A stretch of 64,000 bases of DNA from Adenophora triphylla var. japonica (taxonomy: Eukaryota; Streptophyta; Magnoliopsida; Asterales; Campanulaceae): the NCBI GenBank assembly GCA_022495995.1, contig JAFEMH010002508.1:239501-303500 (forward strand). Reading direction: 5' to 3'. Every line of letters begins with the position of its first letter. The stretch's first letter is position 1. Below the pieces are notes generated by a model that saw only the letters and a list, made by a program, of their open reading frames with translations, did not search any database and was not told the origin of the DNA. Of the stretch, positions 53,682-63,756 are shown piece after piece. The position numbers were made by a program, and so were the translations under genes.

Positions 53682-54067
53682 ACCAGCAAGTGCTCTTTTA
53701 GTTTTCGGAGGAAAAGAATAAATTGTATTTTCATTAACTTTATAATTCTTTTATTTGTTTCTTGTTATTGGCTTAATTAAGCTATTTATGTATCATATAT
53801 TTACCTCAGATCATATAGAAAGTAAATTAGAACAGAAACAAGTATGAAATGGTTTGGTTAGAAACTGCGGTTTCAGATCGCGGTTCGGTCTGAAATGATT
53901 TGGTTCGAACCTGCGATTTTAGTTCGGTTTGAAGCACACATTTTATTAATTGTTGAAACCGAGCTGAACCATCAATGCTTGAAAACCGAGCTAAAATGCA
54001 TAAATTTAGTTCAATTCGGCCTCAAATCATGGGTTAAGCCGAACCACTAGCACCCCTAGCTAATGTA
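53682..54067. other. Downstream region of oxidase gene
   Basis: An AATAAA signal lies 36 bases after the stop (53717-53722). About 53850-54060 is rich in GGTTCGG/CCGAACC words and ends in CCGAACCACTAGCACCCCTA. That sequence resembles the TAGGGGTG terminus of hAT-type elements read backwards, but no left partner is seen. No gene. Confidence 0.45.
53717..53722 (+). terminator. Poly(A) signal of oxidase gene
   Basis: AATAAA lies 36 bases after the stop codon at 53679-53681, a usual place for a plant near-upstream element. Confidence 0.55.
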
Positions 54068-54294
54068 CCCTCTCTATCCCGGAGCAAGGTATACTTTTCT
54101 TATTTTCGATTCATTTATTTTAGAGTAAGGTTCCCAATTTATTTTATCTTTCAAATGGCTAATTACAATTAGTGAATTAAACAGCCTTATAATGCTTGTA
54201 TTTATATGAAAAAAAAATCAATACTTGATTTACTTTTTACCCCATTAAATTACTAATAATGTTTGGATAATTATGTCCTTCTGTACAGAGGAAG
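54068..54294. mobile_element. Degenerate Stowaway-like MITE
   Basis: The left end is CCCTCTCTATCCCGGAG and the right end reverse-complemented is CTTCCTCTGTACAG, imperfect versions of CTCCCTCCGTCCC. TA lies on both sides (54066-54067 and 54295-54296). It is AT-rich inside with no coding capacity. It is diverged compared with the copy at 17950-18224. Confidence 0.5.
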
Positions 54295-54447
54295 TATATA
54301 ATACAACATGTCAAATTAAAATTATGAATGCCAAATAAAAAACGGCGCTTAAGAAAAACAAGTTTTTTAAAAAATGTGAATCTCTTTAGTGAGGATCGGT
54401 GCTTTTGTTATAAAGTGTCAGTTATATATATACGACTTACAGTTAAA

Positions 54448-55132
54448 TTAGCGTTTATTAACTTTCAAACTGACACTTTTAACACTTTTTTAAGTGTCGG
54501 TGTGTATATTAAATAGTGTCGGTGTATATTAAATAGTGTCGGTGATCATGCTAAAAAATACAGTGACACTTTTTTAACTTTCAAATTTCACTTTTTTCCT
54601 TCTTAATTTTAAGTTTCTAATTTAGTGTTTATGAAGGCACTCATGATTTTTTACTCTTCTTTTACAGGTTGTTTTTGATCGATCTTCTGCTGTTTGCGTA
54701 TTGTGAAGATGAATAGGTATGTAGTCTACTGCTAATTCTGCTTCTAAGGGCTACACGACCAGGATGCAAACTATGGATGAAGTCATGAAGTTAGCATTTA
54801 TTAACTTTCAAACAGGCACTTTTAACACTTTTTAAGTGTCGGTGTGTATATTAAATAGTGTCAGTGTATATTAAATAGTGTCGGTGATCATGCTAAAAAA
54901 TACAGTGACACTTTTTTAACTTTCAAATTTCACTTTTTTCCTTCTTAATTTTAAGTTTCTAATTTAGTGTTTATGAAGGCACTCATGATTTTTTACTCTT
55001 CTTTTACAGGTTGTTTTTGATCAATCTTCTGCTGTTTGCGTATTGTGAAGATGAATAGGTATGTAGTCTACTGCTAATTCTGCTTCTAAGGACTACACGA
55101 CCAGGATGCAAACTATGGATGAAGTCATGAAG
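54448..55132 (+). repeat. 343-bp direct tandem duplication
   Basis: Unit 1 (54448-54790) and unit 2 (54791-55132) are nearly identical. Each begins TTAGC(G/A)TTTATTAACTTTC and ends GAAGTCATGAAG. Each includes a short iterated AGTGTCGGTG motif, a TTTTACAG acceptor-like site and the beginning of NB-ARC coding sequence. Only unit 2 continues into the P-loop. Confidence 0.9.
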
Positions 55133-55231
55133 ACTTTGGAAGATCATGAGATCAGCATTATCGGGATATGTGGATTAGGTGGCATTGGGAAAACGACAAT
55201 GGTGCATGAGGTTCGTGAGAAGGTGATGTAG
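55079..55231 (+). pseudogene. NB-ARC (CC-NBS-LRR) P-loop fragment
   Basis: The frame reads SASKDYTTRMQTMDEVMKTL, then IIGICGLGGIGKTTMVHEVR, and a TAG at 55229-55231. GLGGIGKTT is the kinase-1a/P-loop of plant NB-ARC resistance proteins, where ATP binding controls an immune switch. The preceding MDEVMKTLEDHEISIIG spacing is typical of the coiled-coil class. Only about 50 residues remain of a family near 900. The stop lies close to where copia D leader sequence begins. Confidence 0.85.
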
Positions 55232-55651
55232 CGAAAGCTTAGTAACGATAGATACCAACGTTCGTTGAGTTCACGCACGAACTACCACACGTCAATCATC
55301 CATAACTCGTTGAGGTGTAACCTACCGAGGCTTGGGCATCAATTGCCGTTGATTCAAGGAATACCGGAAATTAGAGTGAAAACAACGATGTTATTAAGAC
55401 GGCAAAAACTGCTTTTAACAAACCCTAATGAAGAATATCAAATCATATCCCACTGATATCGCATCATATCCCACTGATATCGCACACATATCTTTTTGTT
55501 ATTTTGTATTAATCACCTTACCTTTTAGACATTGTATTAGGTTAGGAAACTTTCATCCCTAGACGTGTATATATATTTGGCATCTGTAACATAATTTCAA
55601 TCAATAAAGACATATTGTTTTCTTCTCTGTTCTCTTTTGCTAAATTTATCA
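55232..55651 (+). repeat. Copia D LTR/leader region (limits unresolved)
   Basis: It contains a 22-bp tandem duplication (TCATATCCCACTGATATCGC twice, 55442-55484), a TATA-like GTATATATATTTGG (55566-55579) and AATAAAG (about 55605). It ends in TTTATCA next to the PBS. The LTR start may be TGATATCGCACAC at 55475. No matching 3' LTR was found. Confidence 0.45.
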
Positions 55652-55663
55652 TGGTATCAGAGC
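55652..55663 (+). other. Primer-binding site of copia D
   Basis: TGGTATCAGAGC is the complete initiator-tRNA-Met primer site, directly after the TTTATCA terminus. Confidence 0.9.
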
Positions 55664-55728
55664 TGGTTTTTTGATCCAGAAAAGCTTCCGCAATTATTTT
55701 TTCTTTCATCTCACTGAAACCCTAAACC

Positions 55729-56652
55729 ATGTCCAACGAACAGCCCAAATCTGGTGAAGAAACCAAGGTTGAAGATGGCCTGGCAGGGGGAGCTAAGGTG
55801 GATGTAATGTCTCCCTACTTCATCTCGTCTTCAGACAATCCAAACACCATGTTTGTGAGTGATCTTCTGAACGACGGGAACTATGCAGATTGGGTTGATG
55901 AGATTGGCAATGCCCTTTATGCTAAAAATAAGATTGGATTTGTGGATGGTTCAATTCCAAATCCAGGAGAAGGTACTGCAGAATTCGACCTATGGAAGAG
56001 ATGCAATGCGATGGTGAAAGGTTGGTTGCACACCTCCATGGAAAAGGAGATTCGTAGCAGTGTGAAACACGCCAAGACTGCAGAAGCAATCTGGCAGGAT
56101 TTACGTGAACGATTTGGGTTACAAAGTGCACCTAGAGCCTATGAGTTTAAAAGAGAAATAACTCGCCTTAGTACTAGAGTAAATGATGTCAATATGTGTC
56201 ACCAAAAACTAGGGCATGCTAGCAGCAGAAAATTAGAGGAACTCCAAAGGTATGAAGCTGTAAAGGAACTCCCTAAACTAAACTTTAAGAACACTGATGT
56301 ATGTGGTTCTTGTCAAAAGGGAAAGAAAATAAAATCCTCACACAAAAAGGTCCAACAATGCTCTACATCTAGATACTTGAAGCTGATACACACTGACTTG
56401 ATGGGGCCTATAGAGGTAGAAAGCTTTGGTAGGAAGAAGTATACTTTTGTGTGTATTGATGACTACTACATGTACATATGGGTGATGTTTTTAAGGGAGA
56501 AATATGAAACCATAGGGGAGTTCAAAAACTGGTACAAAAGGGTCAGAAATATGTATGACCTTAAGGCTGTAAGGATTAGGTCTGACCATGTCACTGAGTA
56601 TGAAAACTCCATGTTTACTTCCTTCTGCAACTCCAAGGAAATTACTCATTAA
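55729..56652 (+). CDS. Copia D gag-integrase fusion ORF
   Basis: This single 307-residue ORF starts at ATG 55729. Residues 1 to about 155 are a gag N-terminal domain (MFVSDLLNDGNYADWVDEIG, NKIGFVDGSIPNPGEGTAEF, AEAIWQDLRERFGLQSAPRA). At about residue 158 (near 56200) it switches without a frame change to pre-integrase (CHQKLGHASSRKLEELQRYE, CGSCQKGKKIKSSH) and integrase core (LKLIHTDLMGPIEVESFGRK, IRSDHVTEYENSMF). Zinc knuckle and protease are deleted. DDFSRY, which carries a conserved Asp, reads DDYYMY. It is probably not functional. Confidence 0.7.
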   Translation: MSNEQPKSGEETKVEDGLAGGAKVDVMSPYFISSSDNPNTMFVSDLLNDGNYADWVDEIGNALYAKNKIGFVDGSIPNPGEGTAEFDLWKRCNAMVKGWLHTSMEKEIRSSVKHAKTAEAIWQDLRERFGLQSAPRAYEFKREITRLSTRVNDVNMCHQKLGHASSRKLEELQRYEAVKELPKLNFKNTDVCGSCQKGKKIKSSHKKVQQCSTSRYLKLIHTDLMGPIEVESFGRKKYTFVCIDDYYMYIWVMFLREKYETIGEFKNWYKRVRNMYDLKAVRIRSDHVTEYENSMFTSFCNSKEITH

Positions 56653-57310
56653 TTCTCTGCTACTATAACTTCTCAACAGAATCGTGTTGAAAAAAGGAAA
56701 AATAGAACTCTACAAAAAATGACTAGAGTTATGCTAAGTTCCAAAAACCTGTCAAAGAAAATTTGGGCAGAGACCTTTAATACTGCCTGTCAAATTGGTA
56801 ATAGGGTGTTTCTCAGAATTGGGAGCACTATGACACCCTATGAAATCCTAATTGGCAAGAAACCCACTCTAAAATATTTTCATGTGTTTTAGGGTGTTCA
56901 ACCTAAAAACAAAAACTATTATGGAATCTTCAAATGTGGTTTTTGATGATTTACTTGATCTGAACCTCAAGAATGCTGAGGATAATGTTTCAGGTTGCTT
57001 GCTAGACTGGAAAGTTGCAGAAATAGATGTTGTGGTGCAAAAAGAGGATGCTAAGACTGAAACAGTGGCTGAAGCAGAGAAGGATGTGACTAAGGATGTG
57101 GACACATCTACATCCACATCCGCACCCACATCTGTCCCCACATTCTCTCAACTCTTGAACCTGATGACAGCTCCTCTGAATCTGACAAGGATGATAATCT
57201 AGAAGGGGATATGGATGATGGGTGTGTGTACATATCAAGGGATATCTTATCAAGAATCCAGAAAAACCATCCCACCTCACAAGTAGTGGGAGATGTGCAT
57301 GATTAGGTGA
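56653..57310 (+). pseudogene. Copia D integrase C-terminus
   Basis: After the stop at 56650 the frame continues as QQNRVEKRKNRTLQKMTRVM and TPYEILIGKKPTLKYFHVF. It then jumps directly to RVFNLKTKTIMESSNVVFDD (56882 on). About 40 residues present in copia B are missing between them. A Thr/Ser-rich linker follows (DVDTSTSTSAPTSVPTF). Confidence 0.75.
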
Positions 57311-58548
57311 GAATTAGGCAAAAAGGAAAGGTAAACTACAGAGAGCTAGTTTGTTTGTGGAGTTTCTCATCAGCATTCTACAAGGTATGTTTTTGATGCT
57401 ATGTTTCAAACATTGAATCTAAAAACATTCATGAGGCTTTAAAGGATGTAGACTGGATTTTGGCCATCCAAGAAGAGTTGAGTCAGTTTGAAAAGAATGA
57501 TGTCTGAACCTTAGTACCTAGACGCTCTCATGGGAATGTCATTGGTACAAAATGGATTTTCAAAAATAAGACTGATGAAAAGGGGGTAATTACTAGGAAT
57601 AAAGCCAGAATTGTGTCTCAAGGGTATACTTAAGTTGAAAGGATTGACTTTGAGGAAACTTTTGCTCATGTTGCCAGAATCGAGTCCATAAGACTCTTAT
57701 TGGCCATAACACCTTTATCTCAAACTAACTCTTTATCAAATGGATGTTAAGAGTGCATTTCTGAATGGGGAATTGAATGAATAGGCATATGTAGAAAAAC
57801 CTAAGGCTTTGAGGATCATGAATAACCAAACCATGTGTATAAACTGAAAAAGGTTCTGTATGGGCTGAAACAAGCCCCTAGAACTTGGTATGATAGGTTG
57901 ACTGACCATATTCTCCACCTAGAATTTAAGAGAGGTGAAGTAAATAAAACTTTGTTTGTGAAAAGGGAAAGAAGGGAGATAATTGTGGATCAAATATATG
58001 TGGATGACATAGTGTTTGGATCAAATTTAGACACTATGCTGACTGCAGTGGAAAGTATGACCTCCACATTTGAGATGAGTATGGTATGAGAATTGAACTA
58101 ATTCATAGGCTTACATATCAAACAATTTAAGGAAGGTATGTTTATTTCCCAATCAAAATATTCCAAGAGTCTTATGAAAAAGTTCTCCCTTAAACACTCT
58201 TCTCATCATAAGACTCCAACGGGGTCATCCAAAAGGCTCAGTCATGACACAGATGGTGAAAGTATGGACCAAACTGTGTACAAAAGCATGATAGGTAGTT
58301 TGTTATACCTCACTACTAGTAGACCTGCCATCATGTATAGTGTATGTCTTTGTGCTAGATATCAAGCAAACCCAAAGGTTTCCTATCTCAAGGCCTTGAA
58401 AAGGATCATCAAATATGTGAATGAGACTGCAAACCTAGAGTTACACTATTCAAAACAGACAAACACTAATCTTGTTGGGTATAGTGACTCTGATTGGGTA
58501 GACAACTGTGATGATATGAGAGTACCACAGGGGGATGCTTCTATCTAG
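57311..58548 (+). pseudogene. Copia D reverse transcriptase
   Basis: Broken pieces of RVT_2 appear in order. Readable blocks at 57540-57780 include GTKWIFKNKTDEKG and [16 protein letters not shown] sequence, with stops (57507, 57631, 57781). Open parts are [20 protein letters not shown] and the catalytic IYVDDIVFGSNLDT (57835-58089), then SQSKYSKSLMKKFSLK and MIGSLLYLTTSRPAIMYSV (58138-58548). YVDD is intact, but the gene has many stops. Confidence 0.8.
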
Positions 58549-58931
58549 GAAACAATCTTGTTTCTTGGTATATTAGAAAGCAAAATTGTATCCCCCTATC
58601 TACAGCTGAGGCTGAATATATTTCCCTTGGTAGCTGTTGCACACAATTATTGTGGATGAACCAAATGCTTAAAGACAATGGGTTGAATAGCAAAATTCTT
58701 ACTGCTTTTTGTGATAACAAGAGTGCTTTATACATATCCAAGAAACCTGTCCAACATTCCAGAACTAAGCATATTGATATTAGACACCATTTAATAAGAG
58801 ATCTTGAACAAAAAACTGTGTGTCTGAGATTCGTTGGGACTGAAAATCATCTTGTTGATATATTTACAAAGGCATTAGATCATGAGAGATTTTCCTCCTT
58901 TATGAAGTCTCTTGACTTGTGTGATGTTTGA
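58549..58931 (+). pseudogene. Copia D RNase H
   Basis: The copia RNase H end reads MWMNQMLKDNGLNSKILTAF, CDNKSALYISKKPVQHSRTK, HIDIRHHLIRDLEQKTVCLR and ENHLVDIFTKALDHERF, then a stop at 58929-58931. The upstream Glu block (LSTAEAEYISLGSCC-like, about 58600-58640) is in another phase. Confidence 0.8.
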
Positions 58932-60081
58932 GGATGTGAACAAAAATGTGCACACATCCATTGACACATCTGTATATTATCTAACTAAAAAAAAATAAAA
59001 TATCATGCATTAGCACAAAATATCTTAGTGTGATCACTTGTTTGTCCTACATTATTGACATGTCTGATTACATAATTGTGGGAATTTCTTGTTCATGTTT
59101 TCTTTTGATAACTTGATACAATATTCCTAGATATCTCACAGTGGGTGCCTTAATCAAGAGAAACAACTGCTTCTCCTATTTGAATGAATCAAGTCCAGTG
59201 TGATCAAGTGATTTTCAAGATAATAGTTTGAAATTAAACTTGAAAAGATCACTCGACAAAGGGCTATTTTTGGGTAATAAGAAAAGTGAAAGATACTCAA
59301 TATGCAATTTATCCACAATAAAAAATGGGTGGATGCATCCTAGAGGCTGTGCAAATTAGATTATTGCCCATTGACTTTTTGTGATCAAGATGTGTCCCCA
59401 AATTTGACACATCCTATGCCATATCTGAAACTGAGATTATTTTCTTCACCTATGTGATGCATCATTCTAGTCATTCAGTATCTTAGGTCATATAGGGTGC
59501 TTTGTAAATATTTTCTAGTTCATTTTCATTCTTAATTTATTCTTTGATTTAACATGTTCTTGATTTCCAATATCTCATATAAAAAGGAAAGTTGTATACC
59601 AAAATCCTCAAGGTAAAAGTAAGGACAATTTCAAAGGGTATATGTGGAAAAGATGTGGTTGAAGAGATTCATTGTTATATTAAAAAGGTAAATAGAATGT
59701 TGATTAAATTTAACCTTGATTTTCTGGTAAACATCCGTGTGTGAAGGCCAAGGGTTTCTATCCGTTATGGACTCTGTCAACTCATGCCGCTAGCCTAAGA
59801 GTCCTAGAGAGGTAAGAGTCCTTAACTGAGTAGGAAAGGGGGAGTTGTGGGTTTAAATGTGACAAACATCTATCACATCATCGTTAATTACTCATTGTGT
59901 TTACTCTCCTTTGCCCCAACTTTTCTCTCTCTCTCACACACACACCATATTTGCTGCACTCTCTCTCTAACCCAAATTGCAGAATCAATGGAACCATCAA
60001 ACACTATTAGTGAGGAAGACATTCTGGATATAGAACCAATTTCTATGGCATTGTTTTTGGGATAAAAAATCTACAGCGGCA
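58932..60081 (+). other. Copia D 3' region and unassigned sequence
   Basis: There is no convincing gene. A purine tract AGGAAAGGGGGAGTTG (about 59831-59846), followed by TGTGGGTTTAAATG, looks like a 3' LTR start, but it does not match the copia D 5' leader. 59905-59980 is a CT/CA-rich stretch leading into a short ORF (from about 59988, MEPSNTISEEDILDI) of unknown origin. Confidence 0.4.
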
Positions 60082-60592
60082 TGTTACGACCTAACATCTC
60101 ATCTTGGGTTACCAACTTGAAACTAACAACTTGATGATACAATTTGAATGAAAGAAAAGTTTTGCAGGATTATTATTATGAGCCTATTTTCAGGAACCGT
60201 TATCAAAGACCAAGTCAAAAGATCACAAAGATTATCTTCAATGCTCAAACTTTGTCAACGGATCTTCATCAACCTTCTGCGGATTTCTAGGAGCAAGATA
60301 AGAGATAGCATTAAATCTGTTATTTTCGTTACATTTCCTTTGTTTTTAAGTAGAAACGAGCAACACATGTACACACACGGTCACGATTAACAACACTTAT
60401 TGTACTCACGCTCACATTCCGATCATTATACTAATAATATTCCACCGTTCTGAGGTTTTGTGCCGGCGAACAAGTTGTTAAAGGGCTTTCCTCGTTAAAT
60501 CCTCTGTCTTTACATCTTGAATCTTGATTATCATATTCCATTGTGCCCAATTCTCATCTCTGAAGTTGAATTGCTTAAATTCGACCAAAACA
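60082..60592 (+). repeat. Tat/Ogre-like gypsy 5' LTR (left edge tentative)
   Basis: It is bounded by TGTTACGACC at 60082 and ...CCAAAACA at 60592, three bases before a gypsy-type PBS. There is no second copy in the window. Confidence 0.5.
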
Positions 60593-60595
60593 GTT

Positions 60596-60613
60596 TGGCG
60601 CCGTCCGTGGGAA
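60596..60613 (+). other. Primer-binding site of Tat/Ogre-like gypsy element
   Basis: TGGCGCCGTCCGTGGGAA is the type used by Tat/Ogre-lineage plant gypsy elements (related to TGGCGCCGTCTGTGGGGA). It is unlike the Met-tRNA sites of the copia elements. Confidence 0.85.
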
Positions 60614-60644
60614 CTTTTGTCTTTTGATTACTGAAAAGATTCAA

Positions 60645-61950
60645 GATGTCTATCGGAATGTCATCTGCTATGACTTCAGCTGGAGTCACCACTGGAGTGC
60701 TGACTTCAAGACAGAATATTGACTCCACTATAAGTTCGATCCAAGTTCAAGGAGGAACGTCAGTTGCAACTACACAAGGAATTTCGTTGGATATCGTCTC
60801 CAGCTTTGGCAAATACGATGGCTGAATTGAGACGCCAGATGATGCTGCAAACTGATACCTCCACAGTGTTGATGAACAAAGTTGCCAGGTTGCAACATGA
60901 AGTTTCTGCTCTTCAAGCTGGTTCGTCTGGGGTGCGTCAGAATGCATCACCTAGAGCTTTCCAGGGTATAAATCCCAACATGGGGTCCAATATTTTCTCT
61001 CTATTCCAACCAAGGAGACTCGGATTTGATAGGGATACATGGGCATTAACTGATAATGTGGGATTCATATCGATGACTAATACAACTACTGACAGTGTCG
61101 TCACCAATCCTGAGAATATCCAAACCATCGCGGCAGCATTCGTGACCCCTATCCAAGGACCAACAGGGAGTGTTAATCCTCAAGTTGATTTTAATACTTA
61201 TTATGCTGCTGCTAACCCCGATGCAGGAAATTCGATAAACAGACAATTGCAGGAATTGAGGGAGATGGTGATGAATGTACCTGGGATCACATTGACATAC
61301 CACCAGGCTTCCCCAATGTGTTATAATGAGTCCCGCTTCACCCCAGCCATCGCCAACATGGTGATACCGAAGAAATTAACTATTCCTCACTTGAAGCAAT
61401 ATGATGGGACAACCGATCCATTGGAGCACATTGCCTTATACCAGGAGAAGATGGACGTGATTCACATTCCTATGTAGTTCAAGGAAGCTTGCCTCTGCAG
61501 GGGCTTCAGTTCCACCTTGATTGGTGCAACCTTGCGATGGCTCATCAACCAACCTCTAGGCTCTATTGGATCTTATACTCAACTCATTAATATGTTTACT
61601 AACCAGTTTTCTTGCAACAGGGTCTTTGAGAAACTAACCAGTGATCTATACAGGATGGTTCAACAACTTGATGAATCCTTGAAAGACTATTTAAGCAGAT
61701 TTAACAAAGAAGCTATTGACATCCCCAACATGGACATGTCTACAGCAACGGAGGCCTTCAGGATGGGACTCAAGAAAGACTCTCCTTATTATGAGGAATT
61801 GGTGATGCTCCATGCAAGAGATTGGAAGAAGTCAGAACAAGGGGAATAAAGTTCATTAGGTTGGAGGAAGACAGATTAATGCAGGAGAAAGCAAACAAGA
61901 AGAGAACCACTCCTAAGCAATCTGGTGGCAAGATAGAAACATCTCATTCT
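60645..61950 (+). pseudogene. Tat/Ogre-like gag, first part
   Basis: It starts at ATG 60645, with a frameshift at about 60790. The coiled-coil-like ANTMAELRRQMMLQTDTS follows, then a variable middle. The conserved gag core is FTPAIANMVIPKKLTIPHLK, QYDGTTDPLEHIALYQEKMD, and after a TAG (61477) the ATLRWLINQPLGSIGSYTQL and YLSRFNKEAIDIPNMDM part. A frameshift near 61845 leads to FIRLEEDRLMQEKANKKR and the basic stretch ending at 61950. It would form capsid. It is interrupted at 61951. Confidence 0.8.
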
Positions 61951-63751
61951 TGATCCAATAGGGGCAGACCCTACTAAAATTACCCGGATCGCGAGGGCGG
62001 CGAGTGACTTTGATTTCACGGAAAAGAGGAGTCGCCACGCCATTTTGATTATGAGCCAAAACTTTGAAAAAGACTGTTTGAAAGGAGATTGTTTTGATTA
62101 GGAGCCAAAACTTAGGAAAAAGCTTTTGAAAGGAGGTCGTTTTTATTAGGAGCAAAAACTTAGGAAAAGGCTTTGAAAGGAGGTCGTTTTTATTAGGAGC
62201 AAAAACTTAGAAAAAAGCTGTTTGAACAGAGATTGTTAGGTTCGGAGGTCAGGTTACGTTTCGGGAAAAGTATGTTGAGATCACCCGAAACGCCTCGTAT
62301 TGATGTGTCTTTCTACCTTTCTCAAAAATTGTGCGTGTGTGTGTTTGTGTGTTACTTTGAAAATGAGTTTGAATGACAAACTTTGATTTGAAAAGGAAGT
62401 TTGAATGGTAAACTTTTGATTGAAAAGATGTTTGAATGGCGGGTTTTGAAATGAGTCGGGCATTATAACGTTACCCTTTTTTGATAAAACGACGGTTAAG
62501 AAAAAGACGATCGACAAGTCAATTTCTTGACTCGGACGTTAAAGTAAATACGATCAACAAACCAAACGGTTTGGACGGTAAATGACAGTGTTGAATTGAC
62601 AGTATCAACGAACCAAACGATTCGAATGGTAAATGACAATATTGAATTGACGGTATCAACAAACCAAACGGTTCGGACGGTAAAAGATGCGATCAACGAA
62701 CCAAACGGTTCGGACGGTAAAGAGCATTATGTAAATGACGATATCAACGGATCAAACGATCCAGATGGTAAATAACGTTCAACGAACCAAACGGTTCGGA
62801 CGATAGAAATGACAATCAATGAACCAAACGGTTCAGACGGTAAAATACGTAAATAGATAAAGTGATAAAAACGGGTCAAGATCTCCGTTTTAACTCTAAA
62901 TCACTTTTCTCGAAAGAGAGAAGTGATAGAGAGAGGATCACTTCGAGCCCCGTAGACAACGTATTGTCTACATTTTGAAAATTTTGATCGGATCAGAAAT
63001 AGCGTAAAACACGTAAAAAGAGGTGAAATAGAAGATTGAAAGAAAGAGAGTTTACCAATGGCTCTATCTTCCTAGGGTAAGTGTTTGGAAAGTGTTTAAA
63101 GAGGAGAGAAATTATGCTCTCACGTAAGCAGAATCTCCCCTAGTTAACTCTCATTCACACTCGAGTTTTCATCAATTTGGCGACGTTTCTGTAGCGTTTT
63201 GGGGCATGAAAAGGGCTGAGATGTCAAATGGGATTTAGGGTTTGGAAAATTGGTTACCATTTACTAAATGGGAAGGGCTGTATTTATAGGGAGTAAATTT
63301 GCAGAACAGGACATCCGGCCATTTCTTTAGTTTGGAGGGCTTTTTGGGTATTTGAAAATATGTTGAGACTGATGGGCGATCATGTAAAACAAGCCGGCCG
63401 GCTTGTTCTTCAGTTTGAGGGTGTTTTGGTCTTTTCCAGCCTTGGATTGGATTAATTTGACCCGAGGGCTCCTGCATGTGTGCCACGTGTCCTGCTTAGT
63501 CACTAAGAAAGGATTATTTGTTCGTCGAGCTGGGTTTTGACTATTTTCTAAATAACTGTCCGATTAAATGTCGAAACAGTCCCGAAAAGTCCCAGAAATT
63601 GCGTATTTTTGGAAAAGTGATATCTTCCCACGTATTCGAACGTGTTTTGAATACACTTTAATTTTGAATGCTCGGGGCAGTCCTGAAAAGTCTCGTTAAC
63701 TTGGAAAGTGTGAGTTAACGGATTATAACGATCCGAATTTGGGTACTTACA
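61951..63751 (-). mobile_element. Probable solo LTR inserted in the gypsy gag
   Basis: The 1.8-kb insert has TG...CA-type ends (TGATCCAATAGGGG on the left, GGGTACTTACA on the right). On the minus strand it starts TGTAAGTACCC and has a TATA box CCTATAAATACAG (about 63267-63279). It carries a GGCGACTCCTCTTTTCC-like motif near its end, typical of plant gypsy LTRs. There is no coding sequence. The flanks CATTCT and CATACT agree at five of six bases. Cutting out 61951-63756 rejoins the gag frame (TSHS then SKLDYYSINS). Confidence 0.6.
62545..62855. repeat. Iterated GAACCAAACGGTTCGGACGG repeats
   Basis: At least seven diverged copies of ATCAACGAACCAAACGGTTC plus GGACGGTAAA lie 30-65 bases apart. 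Each has the short palindrome GAACC..GGTTC around AAAC. They lie inside the solo LTR upstream part and may be protein-binding or duplication-prone iterons. Confidence 0.75.
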
Positions 63752-63756
63752 CATAC

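Larger units (their letters stand above)
55664..58931 (+). mobile_element. Copia D internal region, degenerate chimera
   Basis: Gag, integrase, RT and RNase H remnants lie in order on +, with many stops and internal deletions. The pol part closely resembles copia B (both share ...TPYEIL(I/L)GKKPTLKYFHVF and the ...LNLK..E...SGC motif). The gag is of a different type (Retrotran_gag_3-like). It is non-functional. Confidence 0.8.

Noticed and set aside
59847..60065. 72-residue ORF with a hydrophobic start
   Set aside because: It lies between a purine tract and a probable gypsy LTR. The N-terminal hydrophobic part comes from CT-rich sequence, and no family is recognised.
62545..62855. Regularly spaced repeats resembling a CRISPR array
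   Set aside because: The units are diverged and irregularly spaced with no unique spacers. The locus is plant nuclear DNA inside a retroelement LTR.
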